Assembly: GCF_000472965.1 (NCBI RefSeq)
Contig: NZ_AXAU01000005.1
Span: forward strand, 186,001-250,000
Source: Bradyrhizobium murdochi
Lineage (GTDB): Bacteria; Pseudomonadota; Alphaproteobacteria; Rhizobiales; Xanthobacteraceae
DNA length: 64,000 bases
Direction: 5' to 3'
Positions 45,021-53,063 of the stretch are shown in pieces (the first letter of the stretch is position 1; the number at the start of each line of letters is the position of its first letter). The notes under the pieces were generated by a model. It ran no database searches, had not been told where the DNA came from, and was given only the letters and a program-made list of their open reading frames with translations. Position numbers and translations under genes: made by a program.

Positions 45021-45115
45021 GAAGACGCGCGTGAACGCGCTGATGGCGCTGCGCAGCATCCGGGGAACGCAGGCCCGATCGCGCCGCTTCAATCAAATCA
45101 AACGCTACGTCTCAG

Positions 45116-45358
45116 CTAGCCGCCGCGCGATTCCACCACCTTGCGGCAGCCGTCCGACAGCTTCGTCTTGTTCGCTTTCAGGCAGGCATTCATCTGCGGC
45201 GGCTTGCCGATATGCTCGGCACAGAATTTTCCGGCATCCGAGCGGCAGGCCATTTGCTCCTGGGGAGTGGGGCCGGATTGCGCCTGAGCCAGCGAGCCGG
45301 CGCCGAGCGACAGGATCAGCGCAGTGGCCGCGGCCACGACATGAATGGATTTCATCAT
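45116..45358 (-). CDS. Small exported Cys-rich protein
   Basis: 80 residues. A signal peptide (SIHVVAAATALILSLGAGSLAQA) is followed by a 54-residue mature part with four cysteines in the pattern ACRSDAGKFC and ACLKANKTKLSDGC, the arrangement of the short cysteine-rich-repeat domain found in Rhizobiales periplasmic proteins. The likely disulfides form a small helical hairpin. The function is unknown. The start is ATG 45358 (with a second ATG at 45355), preceded on the minus strand by AAAAGGTGATCC. Confidence 0.82.
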   Translation of the reverse strand: MMKSIHVVAAATALILSLGAGSLAQAQSGPTPQEQMACRSDAGKFCAEHIGKPPQMNACLKANKTKLSDGCRKVVESRGG

Positions 45359-45598
45359 GGATCACCTTTTGACGAGAATGGGAGATTGAAAGCGCGCGAA
45401 AACTCGTCGAGGTTGCGCCCGCGGTCCATGCCATGTTCATGGCGTCGGAAGCGGGCCGTAAATCACCCCGCGCGCACCCACACCATTTTCATGGGATGTT
45501 GCCGGGCATCTCGATAGACCATGTACATCTCGCGTCGGCTGCGGTGACCGATCGGCACATCGCAAAGAGCTGCACGCCCAATTCGGGAGAGATGACAC

Positions 45599-45904
45599 AT
45601 GTTGAAGAAGACAGGTTGGCTGAGCGCAGGTCTGATGCTCGCGGCGTTTTCGGCCGTGGCTTCCTTTGCAGTCGGCGGCGTAGGCTCTGCCCAGGCTGCA
45701 GTGGTTTATTGCAAGACGGTTGGCGTGCCGAAGGGCTGCGTCGCGCGCCCGACGCCGGTCGCGGCGGCTGCGGTCGTGACACCGGCCGTGGGCGTTGCCC
45801 GTGTCGGCGTCGGCGCTGTGGGCGTCGGAGCTCGGGGCGTCGGTGTTCGTCCCGGCACGCCGATGAACCGCGGTGGCCCGGTCAACCGCGTCGGCCGCCG
45901 CTGA
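45599..45904 (+). CDS. Exported Val/Gly-repeat small protein
   Basis: 101 residues. A signal peptide (LSAGLMLAAFSAVASFAVGG, then SAQA) precedes a mature part with two cysteines (YCKTVGVPKGC) and then a VGV/VGA repeat (residues 65-85, as in ARVGVGAVGVGARGVGV) ending Arg/Gly/Asn-rich. GGGAGAG upstream fits a ribosome-binding site. The function is unknown; low-complexity exported proteins of this size are common in Bradyrhizobium. Confidence 0.72.
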   Translation: MLKKTGWLSAGLMLAAFSAVASFAVGGVGSAQAAVVYCKTVGVPKGCVARPTPVAAAAVVTPAVGVARVGVGAVGVGARGVGVRPGTPMNRGGPVNRVGRR

Positions 45905-46001
45905 AGCAAGGCGCTTTCAGGCGAAGCATGCCCTCGGACTCGATCTCTGGGGGTGGGCACCGGTTCGCGTAAAGAAAAGGCGTAAACTGAAAATGTGCAT
46001 G

Positions 46002-47948
46002 CTAACCGGCAGCGCCGTCGCTGTCGGGAAAGCGGTGGGGCAAGGTCAGCCTCACGCGTGTACCTTTGTGGGTCCCTTGGGCGCTGGAGCTCAGTTCCAG
46101 CTCCGCGCCACAGCGCGCGGCGCGGCTTCGCATGTTGCGCAGGCCGCGCGCCGTTTTCGCAGCTCCGGCGGCTCCGCCGTCAGGCGCGATCTCAAACCCC
46201 CTGCCGTCATCCTCGACGGTGATGCAGCCGCGCTCGAGGCCGTCGGCGTCCACCAGCGTCTCGATCCTCACCGTAATGCGCCGCGCCTCGGCGTGCTTGA
46301 CCGCATTGGTCACCGCTTCATCCAACAGCCGCACGATCTGGATGACGTGCCATGGCCGCAACTCGGGATGAACCGGCAGGCCCTGCGCCGTGACCGCGCG
46401 CCAGTCCAGCGCGATGTCATGCGGGCGAAGCTGCGCCATGGCGCGTTCGCGCCATGAGCCCAGCGCCAGCATCAAATCGCCGCCGATGTCGTCCATGGAG
46501 TCGATGACGAGGCGCAGATCCTTTAGCGCAGCGCGCGCCGCATCGCCGATCCCCGCGCTGCCATTGCCGCGCTCGCTGAGCGCCACGATGCTGACGAGTT
46601 GGCCGCCGAGCCCGTCATGCAGGTCGCGCATCAGCCGCGTGCGCTCCCGCGCCAGCGCCGCGGCGCGGGCGCGCTCCTCCTCGCGGGCGAAACTGGCCTT
46701 CAGCTTCTCCTCCGCCTCGCGCACCTGGGTGACGAGGCGGCCGGCAAAGCCATCGACCTGGTTCAGCGCCCGGGCGAACCGCCAGGTGAGCCCCGCGCCG
46801 ATCGCGACCAGCATCGCCGAATAAGACAGCCGCGCGGTGAAGATGCGGTTGGGCATCATCTGAAACACCGAGAGCAGGTCGACGATCCAGCAGGTCAGCA
46901 TGATCGTGACCGCGCAGCCGAGCAGGAAGCTCGCGACGTTCTGCCGTTGCAGCGCCGATCGCGCAGTAACGACGGCCATGATGAGAAGGGAGATACCGAC
47001 CATCGGTACGGCGAGAATCAGGAAGAGGGCGCGCACCAGCGCCTGATTTCCGAACAGGCCGGCCAGCGCCAAGGCGATGCCCGGAATGAAGATGATCCAG
47101 GCGTAGCGCTGCCACTTCCAGCCCGAGAGCAGCAGCGCAAAGACCAGCACCAGTGCGCTTTCGATCGGCGCGGAGGAAATCAGGATCACATTGAATCTGG
47201 AAAACGGCGTCTCATCCATCGGCGTTTGCAGGAACGCCTGGCCGACACCCACGGCCATCGCCGCCGCCAGAACGCCGTAGGCCGGCTCGTGGCGACGCAT
47301 CACCCACATGATGCCGAGGATCACCGCCAGAATCGCCTGCCAGGATGAGAACACCACCGGCAACGTCACGAACACCAGCGTTCTGAGATTATACGTCGGG
47401 CGCAACGCTTCATCCGGGCCGACCCAGATGCGATCGAGAAAGCCGGTGATCGGACCCCAGATGAACAGCCGGATCGAGATGGCGTTGTCGCCATCTCGCA
47501 GCACGGAAGCGGGGATCACCGCAATCGCCGGCGTGTTGCGGTCGGGGCGGTTGGCGGCAGGATCGCGCCGGCTATCGAGGATCACGACATCGTTGACGGT
47601 GACCTCGACCCCGTTGGTGAAGCGCGGCAGGAACACCGACCATGCCCGCGAGGCCTCGCCGGCCGGGCGCACGAAGTGTCCCCTGAAGCGGGGCGGATCG
47701 TTCATCGCATTCCGCAACGGTGAGAAGTACGGCAGCGTCACCGCCCGCTCGGCGCCGGCTTCGGTGAGCTGAAAGGCCGTCACCTGATACTGCGTTGGAG
47801 GTCCAGGCAGCGATTGCAGAAGCACCGCGACGCCGGCGACGGTGATCGCCGCCTGCAGCAGCAGATACTGGATGAGACGGGACGATCGCAGCCGGCGCCG
47901 CGCGCGGCCGCGCAGCTCCGGTTGCACGTCGTCGCCGTGATCGTTCAC
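46002..47948 (-). CDS. Sensor histidine kinase with a 7TMR-DISM-like membrane sensor
   Basis: 648 residues, GTG start at 47948. One N-terminal helix (about 25-45) is followed by a periplasmic beta-rich domain (about 55-185), then seven or so membrane helices (about 190-390), the arrangement of 7TMR-DISM receptors. The kinase part has the HisKA_3 dimerisation box with His444 in RLMRDLHDGLGGQLVSI, and the HATPase N box in DEAVTNAVKH (Asn548), with VEDDGRGFEI near 580. A coiled coil (about 410-435) links sensor and kinase. It phosphorylates the NarL-type regulator encoded just upstream; their reading frames overlap at GTGA, so translation is coupled. The ligand is unknown. Confidence 0.9.
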   Translation of the reverse strand: MNDHGDDVQPELRGRARRRLRSSRLIQYLLLQAAITVAGVAVLLQSLPGPPTQYQVTAFQLTEAGAERAVTLPYFSPLRNAMNDPPRFRGHFVRPAGEASRAWSVFLPRFTNGVEVTVNDVVILDSRRDPAANRPDRNTPAIAVIPASVLRDGDNAISIRLFIWGPITGFLDRIWVGPDEALRPTYNLRTLVFVTLPVVFSSWQAILAVILGIMWVMRRHEPAYGVLAAAMAVGVGQAFLQTPMDETPFSRFNVILISSAPIESALVLVFALLLSGWKWQRYAWIIFIPGIALALAGLFGNQALVRALFLILAVPMVGISLLIMAVVTARSALQRQNVASFLLGCAVTIMLTCWIVDLLSVFQMMPNRIFTARLSYSAMLVAIGAGLTWRFARALNQVDGFAGRLVTQVREAEEKLKASFAREEERARAAALARERTRLMRDLHDGLGGQLVSIVALSERGNGSAGIGDAARAALKDLRLVIDSMDDIGGDLMLALGSWRERAMAQLRPHDIALDWRAVTAQGLPVHPELRPWHVIQIVRLLDEAVTNAVKHAEARRITVRIETLVDADGLERGCITVEDDGRGFEIAPDGGAAGAAKTARGLRNMRSRAARCGAELELSSSAQGTHKGTRVRLTLPHRFPDSDGAAG

Positions 47949-48622
47949 AACTTGATCAAGCCCTGCTGGACCGCCTCGAACACCGCCTCGCCCCGGGTAT
48001 GAACTTCGAGCTTGCGATAGATGCTCTTGATATGCCCGGGCACGGTCTGACGCGACAGGCCGAGATGGCTGGCGATCTCGGCATAGCTGAAGCCCTTGGC
48101 GATGCCCCAGAGAATGTCGATTTCGCGCGGCGTCAGTTTGGTGGTGTTGAGTGCTGGGCCTGGCGGTGGCTCCGGCGTGCTCTGGGTCCGGCGCACGATG
48201 AAACGCGCGATCGAGGCCGAGATCGGCGAATGGCCGGCGACAAGATCGCGCACGGTGGCGGCGATGTCGGTCGGGAACGCGTCCTTGAGCAGATAGCCCG
48301 TCGCGCCGACGGTGATCGCCGAAATCACGCTTTCTTCGTCGCCCAGGATAGAGATCACCATGATCTCGGTATCGGGAAAGCGCCGGCGGGTCTCGCGGAT
48401 CAGGTCGACGCCATGGCCGTCCGGCAACTGAAGATCGGTCAGCAGCACCTTTGGCGCGCCTTGCGCGAGACAGGCGCGGGCTTCCGCGAGCGTGCCGGCG
48501 GCCCTGACCTGATACCCGGCCTTGGCGAGCGCGTCCTGCAGCCGCCACAGCGTCGGCGCGTCGTCCTCGACCAGCACGACCGTGATGGCTTCCGCCTTGG
48601 GCCCGTCGCTCAATGAATTCAT
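47945..48622 (-). CDS. NarL/LuxR-type response regulator
   Basis: 225 residues from ATG 48622. The receiver has the acidic pair in VLVEDD (19-21), the phosphoacceptor Asp63 in LLTDLQLPDGHG, and Lys113 in YLLKDAFP. The LuxR-type HTH is at about 160-220 (LTPREIDILWGIAKGFSYAE and IASHLGLSRQTVPGHIKSIY). It is therefore a canonical DNA-binding regulator controlled by the downstream membrane kinase. Its stop codon TGA overlaps the GTG of the kinase gene. It is divergent from ilvA with 161 bases between, so ilvA or its neighbours may be among its targets (inference). Confidence 0.93.
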   Translation of the reverse strand: MNSLSDGPKAEAITVVLVEDDAPTLWRLQDALAKAGYQVRAAGTLAEARACLAQGAPKVLLTDLQLPDGHGVDLIRETRRRFPDTEIMVISILGDEESVISAITVGATGYLLKDAFPTDIAATVRDLVAGHSPISASIARFIVRRTQSTPEPPPGPALNTTKLTPREIDILWGIAKGFSYAEIASHLGLSRQTVPGHIKSIYRKLEVHTRGEAVFEAVQQGLIKL

Positions 48623-48783
48623 CTGAAAACTCCGGCTGCTTTGTCCCTGCAGCCCGCGCAAGTGTAACCCCGTGGCAGTTTTTTGCGACACCCATGTTCA
48701 TGGGGCGGGATTTTTACGAGATTCGAGGGAGGCGAAAGGAGCGGAAAAGGCCTATACGATTGCCTCTCAACGAGGCCACCGAA

Positions 48784-50052
48784 ATGCCGAATCCTCCTAA
48801 AAATGTACCGCCGACGAAAGTCGGTTCCGAACCCGCCCGCCTTGCCGTCATACCGGAGGACATCACGGCCGCGGGCGCGTCCATTGCCGGGGCGGTCCTC
48901 GTTACCGAATGCGACCAGAGCCGGACGCTGAGCGAGATCTGCGGCTGCAACCTTTGGCTCAAATTCGAGAACCTGCAGTTCACCTCGACCTTCAAGGAGC
49001 GTGGCGCGCTCAACCGGCTGCTGGCGCTGTCGCCGGAGGAGCGGCGGCGCGGCGTGATCGCGATGTCAGCCGGCAATCACGCGCAGGGCGTGGCTTATCA
49101 TGCGAGCCGGCTCGGCATTCCCGCAGCCATCGTGATGCCGATCGGCACCCCGATGGTGAAGATCGAGAACACGCGGCGTCACGGCGCGAACACGATCATC
49201 TCCGGCAAGACACTGGAAGAGGCCGGCGAATTTGCGCGCACGCATGGCGAGGCGCACGGCATGATCATGATTCACCCTTACGATGATCCCTTGATCATTG
49301 CGGGGCAGGGCACCATCGCGGTCGAAATGCTGCGGGCGGCGCCGCAGCTCGATACGCTGGTGGTTCCGATCGGCGGTGGCGGGCTGATCTCCGGCATGGC
49401 GGTTGCGGCCAAATCGCTGAAGCCGGATCTGCAGATCATAGGCGTACAGGCGCAGCTCTATCCTTCGATGTACAACGCCATCCGCGGCGATCATCTGCCG
49501 ATGCGCGGCGATACACTCGCTGAGGGTATTGCGGTGAAGGTGCCGGGCCGGATCACCACCGAGATCATCCGCCATCTCGTCGACGACATCGTGCTCGTCA
49601 CCGAGGACCAGATCGAGCGCGCGGTGACGATGCTGATCGCGATCGAAAAGACCGTGGTCGAGGGCGCCGGCGCGGCCGGCCTTGCCGCGGTGCTGGCCAC
49701 GTCGGAGCGTTTTTCCGGCCGCAATGTCGGCCTTGTGCTAACCGGCGGCAACATCGACACACGGCTGATCGCTTCCGTGCTGACCCGCGAGCTCGCGCGC
49801 GAGGGCCGGCTGACCCAGATCGCGATCGACATCGTCGACCGGCCCGGCCAGCTCGCCGCCGTCTCGGCGCTACTCGCCGAAGCCGGCGCCAACATCATCG
49901 AAGTCTCACACCAGCGCACGTTCTCCGATCTGCCCGCCAAGGGCACCCTGCTCGAAGTCGTCATCGAAACGCGGGATCGCGTGCATCTGGATGATGTGAT
50001 GAAGCGGCTCGGCGAGGCGGGGTTTGTCGCGTGGCTGCCGGGACGGCGGTGA
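48784..50052 (+). CDS. ilvA: Threonine ammonia-lyase with C-terminal ACT domain
   Basis: 422 residues from ATG 48784; the frame is open further upstream without conserved sequence. PLP-dependent fold-type II: the Schiff-base Lys71 is in FTSTFKERGALNRL, the PLP phosphate loop is PIGGGGLISGMAV, and SAGNHAQGVAYHA is the substrate loop. A single ACT domain occupies about the last 80 residues (QIAIDIVDRPGQLAAVSALL). It deaminates threonine (and serine) to 2-oxobutyrate, via an unstable enamine. The length and single ACT domain fit the TdcB/short IlvA class. A RidA-family gene follows 57 bases downstream. Confidence 0.92.
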   Translation: MPNPPKNVPPTKVGSEPARLAVIPEDITAAGASIAGAVLVTECDQSRTLSEICGCNLWLKFENLQFTSTFKERGALNRLLALSPEERRRGVIAMSAGNHAQGVAYHASRLGIPAAIVMPIGTPMVKIENTRRHGANTIISGKTLEEAGEFARTHGEAHGMIMIHPYDDPLIIAGQGTIAVEMLRAAPQLDTLVVPIGGGGLISGMAVAAKSLKPDLQIIGVQAQLYPSMYNAIRGDHLPMRGDTLAEGIAVKVPGRITTEIIRHLVDDIVLVTEDQIERAVTMLIAIEKTVVEGAGAAGLAAVLATSERFSGRNVGLVLTGGNIDTRLIASVLTRELAREGRLTQIAIDIVDRPGQLAAVSALLAEAGANIIEVSHQRTFSDLPAKGTLLEVVIETRDRVHLDDVMKRLGEAGFVAWLPGRR

Positions 50053-50109
50053 GCGTCGCGTTTTCGAGCAAAGCATGTCGCCCGAGAAGAGCCACAAGCA
50101 GGAGCCGCA

Positions 50110-50526
50110 ATGACCCGATCAGTACACGTTTCTTCCGAACTCTTTGACAGCCGGCGCTACGGTTTTGCGCAGATAGCAGTCATCCCGACACCTGTCGGCA
50201 ACGCTGTACACGTATCTGGTCAAGTTGCTTGGGATGCAGATCGAAACATCGTCGGTGCTGGCGATGTCGGTCGCCAACTCCAGAAGAGCCTTGAAAACCT
50301 TGCTGTCGCACTGGCATCGGCCGGCGCGAGACTCGATCAGGTCGGTGCGTTACGCCTCTACATCAAGCAAAGCCACATGCATGAAAGCGACGCAATCAGT
50401 GGCGCTCTCAAGGCGACGTTCGGCGACAATCCACCGTGTGCAACTTGGATTGGGGTGGCGAGCCTCGCCAACGATGAATTCCTCGTCGAGGTAGAACCTT
50501 CCGTGGTTTTCCTTGCACGAGAGTAG
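50110..50526 (+). CDS. RidA/YjgF-family protein lacking the canonical catalytic arginine
   Basis: 138 residues. The RidA fold is recognised by VSGQVAWDADRNIVGAGDVG, then RQLQKSLENLAVALASAGA and EPSVVF at the end. In archetypal RidA an arginine (Arg105 in E. coli, in the PARSCVEV block) hydrolyses the 2-aminoacrylate or 2-aminobutenoate formed by threonine/serine dehydratases; here the aligned block reads PPCATWIGVASL, with no arginine. It is next to a threonine ammonia-lyase on the same strand (57-base gap), so a role with its enamine products is attractive, but the chemistry would have to differ from archetypal RidA. Confidence 0.85.
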   Translation: MTRSVHVSSELFDSRRYGFAQIAVIPTPVGNAVHVSGQVAWDADRNIVGAGDVGRQLQKSLENLAVALASAGARLDQVGALRLYIKQSHMHESDAISGALKATFGDNPPCATWIGVASLANDEFLVEVEPSVVFLARE

Positions 50527-50580
50527 ATGGCAAAACGGCCTTTCCAGGCCAAAAGCAGCGAGGGACTCGTTCGCGCCCCC

Positions 50581-51477
50581 TCAATTCACTAGCCGCACCG
50601 CGCCGGCCTCGCTGACGTCATAACCACCAAGCTCGCCTGCGCGATCGCGGAAGCTCGGCCCGCGCATGAACTCGAACAGCGCCTGCGGTCCCTTCATAAA
50701 GTAGTCGCGCTGCCGCATCACGAGATCAAAACGCTCCCAGACAAGCGGCAGGAAATCGAGTCCCGCCGCTTTCGCCACGCTTCGCGTCGCGATGCCGCAA
50801 TCGATGCGGCCGGCGCGGATGGCTTGCGCAATATCGGGTCCGGTGGGGAAGGCGGGTCTTGCAAGTTTCAGATCCTCGAGCGTGATGCCCGCGCGAGCGA
50901 GCAGGGCGAGCAGCAGCAATTGCGCGCCGGCACCGGGCGGGCGTTGCGCCATCCGTGCTTGTGATGTCGCGATCGACGTCATATCGCGAAGCCCCATCGG
51001 ATTGCCTGAGGCGACCAGAATGCCCTGCTCACGCCGCGCAAAGCCGAGCACGACCGCATCGTGCAAGCCCGGCGCATCGGCGACCGCCTCGACATTAGCT
51101 CTCTCGTCATCGCCGTCGAGCCGGTGCAGATGGATCGCCGCGATCATCACCTCGCCACGCGTCAGCCGCCGCAGGCCTTCCTCGCTGCCTTCGGCCAGGC
51201 TGGCGAGGCCGGAATTGCTCTCACGTAAGCCCCATTCCAGCAGCGGATCGTGGCTGCCGCCGAGGATCGGCGATGCGACCTGTGCCAGGCCAGCAGGCGC
51301 AATGAGTCCGGCGGACACCCAGCGATCCAGCGCCGTGCGCGGAAACAGCCAGCGGCCGGTCACCTTGCTGCAGGGAACTTCGCGGTTCGCCACCAGCTCA
51401 TAGAGCTTGCGCTCGGAGAGGCGAAGATAATCGGCTGCTTCGTCGGTCGTGAGGAGCTCCGGCATCGGCACTAACAT
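50581..51477 (-). CDS. HTH regulator with a C-terminal periplasmic-binding-like domain, probably sensing tungstate or molybdate
   Basis: 298 residues. Residues about 8-55 form an excisionase-type winged HTH (LLTTDEAADYLRLSERKLYE, then GRWLFPRTALDRWV). Residues about 70-290 resemble the PBP-like domain found in such regulators (LLEWGLRESNSGLASLAEGS, later GPDIAQAIRAGRIDCGIATR). This architecture, with no signal peptide, indicates cytoplasmic sensing of an oxyanion or a related ligand. It is divergent from the tungstate-type transporter genes, 79 bases between starts, so it probably controls them in response to metal supply (inference). It could alternatively sense molybdate or another anion. 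Confidence 0.82.
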   Translation of the reverse strand: MLVPMPELLTTDEAADYLRLSERKLYELVANREVPCSKVTGRWLFPRTALDRWVSAGLIAPAGLAQVASPILGGSHDPLLEWGLRESNSGLASLAEGSEEGLRRLTRGEVMIAAIHLHRLDGDDERANVEAVADAPGLHDAVVLGFARREQGILVASGNPMGLRDMTSIATSQARMAQRPPGAGAQLLLLALLARAGITLEDLKLARPAFPTGPDIAQAIRAGRIDCGIATRSVAKAAGLDFLPLVWERFDLVMRQRDYFMKGPQALFEFMRGPSFRDRAGELGGYDVSEAGAVRLVN

Positions 51478-51556
51478 GCATTGGGGTGCAAATATTACAG
51501 AAATTGACCATATCGTTGCTATCTGCGCAAGATGCCCCCGGCTAGTGGAATTACAA

Positions 51557-52249
51557 ATGCCAGACGGCCCGTCCGCCCTTCAACTTGTGCTCTCCGGCGA
51601 TCCCGCGCTGTTCGCGATCGTGCGGCTGTCGCTGTATGTGAGTCTTTCAGCGGTGGCGCTGGCCGCGCTGATTGGCATTCCCTTGGGCGCCTGGATCGCG
51701 CTGACGAGATTCCCCGGCCGCCAGGGCGTCATCGTCCTGCTCAATGCGCTGATGGGCCTGCCGCCGGTCGTCGTCGGTCTCGCGGTGTATCTCGCGCTGT
51801 CGCGCTCCGGGCTGCTCGGCGCGTTCGGCCTGTTGTTCACCCCGAGCGCCATGATCGTCGCGCAGACCGTGCTGGTCGCGCCGATCATCGCCGCGCTGAC
51901 GCGGCAGACCATCGAGGATCTCTGGCTCGAATACCGCGACGAACTCACCGCGATGAACCTCGGGCCGCTCGGCCGCGTCATGGCGCTGATCTGGGACGCG
52001 CGCTTCAGCCTGGTCACGGCGCTGCTCGCCGGCTTCGGCCGCGCGGCGGCGGAGGTCGGCGCCATCATCATCGTCGGCGGCAACATCGAAGGCTTCACCC
52101 GCACGATGACGACGGCGATTGCCCTGGAGACTTCCAAGGGCGACCTGCCGCTCGCGATCGGTCTCGGCCTCGTGCTGATTTCGATCGTGATCGCGGTCAA
52201 CGCGCTGGCCTGGAGCGTGCGCCGCGCCGGCGAGCGATTGGCGGGATGA
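51557..52249 (+). CDS. tupB: Tungstate/molybdate-type ABC transporter permease
   Basis: 230 residues with six hydrophobic helices (first SLYVSLSAVALAALIGIPLG) and the EAA-like loop region RDELTAMNLGPLGRVMALIW between helices. The sequence is of the TupB type: short, with LGAWIALTRFPGRQG and AEVGAIIIVGGNIEGFTRTM near the end. It forms the membrane channel for tungstate or molybdate with the ATPase encoded next, whose ATG overlaps its stop (ATGA). The start at ATG 51557 gives a normal N-terminus; the frame is open back to 51449. Confidence 0.88.
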   Translation: MPDGPSALQLVLSGDPALFAIVRLSLYVSLSAVALAALIGIPLGAWIALTRFPGRQGVIVLLNALMGLPPVVVGLAVYLALSRSGLLGAFGLLFTPSAMIVAQTVLVAPIIAALTRQTIEDLWLEYRDELTAMNLGPLGRVMALIWDARFSLVTALLAGFGRAAAEVGAIIIVGGNIEGFTRTMTTAIALETSKGDLPLAIGLGLVLISIVIAVNALAWSVRRAGERLAG

Positions 52250-52974
52250 TCATGCGCGCGCCTTCGAGCGAACTGCCGATTGAATTCGATCGCGTGACGG
52301 TTACGGCCGGTGGGATCACGATCCTCGACGACGTAGCGCTCACGCTGGCGCCGGGCCCGCCCACGGTATTGATCGGCCCCAACGGCTCGGGAAAATCGAC
52401 GATGCTGCGCCTGGCGATGGGGCTGCTGGCACCTTCGCGCGGGCGCATCACCTGGGGCGGGCTCGAACATGTGCCGCCGCTGAAGCGCGCGATCGTGTTT
52501 CAGCGCCCGGCGATGCTCCGGCGCAGCGCTAGCGCCAATCTCCGTTTTGCGCTGCGCGCCGCCGACATTCCGCGCGCGGAGCATGCGCGACGCGTCGCCG
52601 AGTTGCTCGAACTGGTCGGCTTGCACGCGCTCGCCGACCGCGCGGCGCGAAGGCTCTCCGGCGGCGAGCAGCAGCGGCTGGCGCTGGCACGCGCGCTCGC
52701 GCGCGATCCGGCGGTGCTGTTTTTGGACGAGCCGACCGCGAGCCTCGACCCCATCGCCACCAAGGCGGTGGAAGACATCATCCGCACTGTGAGCGAGCGC
52801 AACATCAAGGTCGTGATGGCGACCCATGATCTCGGCGAAGCGCGCAGGCTCGCCGGCGAGATCGTCATGCTTCACCGCGGCCGTATTGTCGAAACCAGTG
52901 CAGCCGCATCGTTCTTCGACGCGCCGCAGACCGCCGAGGCGAGGGCGTTCCTCGCCGGCGAACTATTGATTTAG
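52246..52974 (+). CDS. tupC: Tungstate/molybdate-type ABC transporter ATPase
   Basis: 242 residues. Walker A GPNGSGKST, Q-loop FQRP, signature LSGGEQQRLALARALA and Walker B VLFLDEPTASLD, with the H-loop in VMATHDLGEARRL. It powers the transporter formed with the TupB-like permease. The start is the ATG at 52246 (four-base overlap with tupB); a second ATG at 52252 is also possible. The stop is followed at once by a palindromic repeat, which separates it from the binding-protein gene. Confidence 0.9.
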   Translation: MIMRAPSSELPIEFDRVTVTAGGITILDDVALTLAPGPPTVLIGPNGSGKSTMLRLAMGLLAPSRGRITWGGLEHVPPLKRAIVFQRPAMLRRSASANLRFALRAADIPRAEHARRVAELLELVGLHALADRAARRLSGGEQQRLALARALARDPAVLFLDEPTASLDPIATKAVEDIIRTVSERNIKVVMATHDLGEARRLAGEIVMLHRGRIVETSAAASFFDAPQTAEARAFLAGELLI

Positions 52975-53043
52975 CGCATGATCCGGACCCGGAGGGCCAC
53001 GTTAGTGCAAAGTGGTCACCGGTTTTCCGAAAAGATCATGCGC
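52974..53043. repeat. Palindromic repeat with GCGCATGATC arms
   Basis: Perfect 10-bp arms GCGCATGATC (52974-52983) and GATCATGCGC (53034-53043) flank 50 bases containing AGTGGTCACCGGTTTTCCG. I recognise this as a very common alphaproteobacterial dispersed repeat. Its left arm overlaps the last base of the tupC stop codon, and it lies within the transporter operon, so it may alter mRNA processing between tupC and tupA. Confidence 0.8.
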
Positions 53044-53063
53044 AAACAAAAGAAGGAGAACCT

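Noticed and set aside
46002..48701. One 899-codon open frame that could suggest a single fused regulator-kinase protein
   Set aside because: The receiver and LuxR domains are read in another frame (47945-48622). The open stretch upstream of 47948 is the out-of-frame shadow of that gene, and a GTG start with a GTGA overlap explains the kinase.
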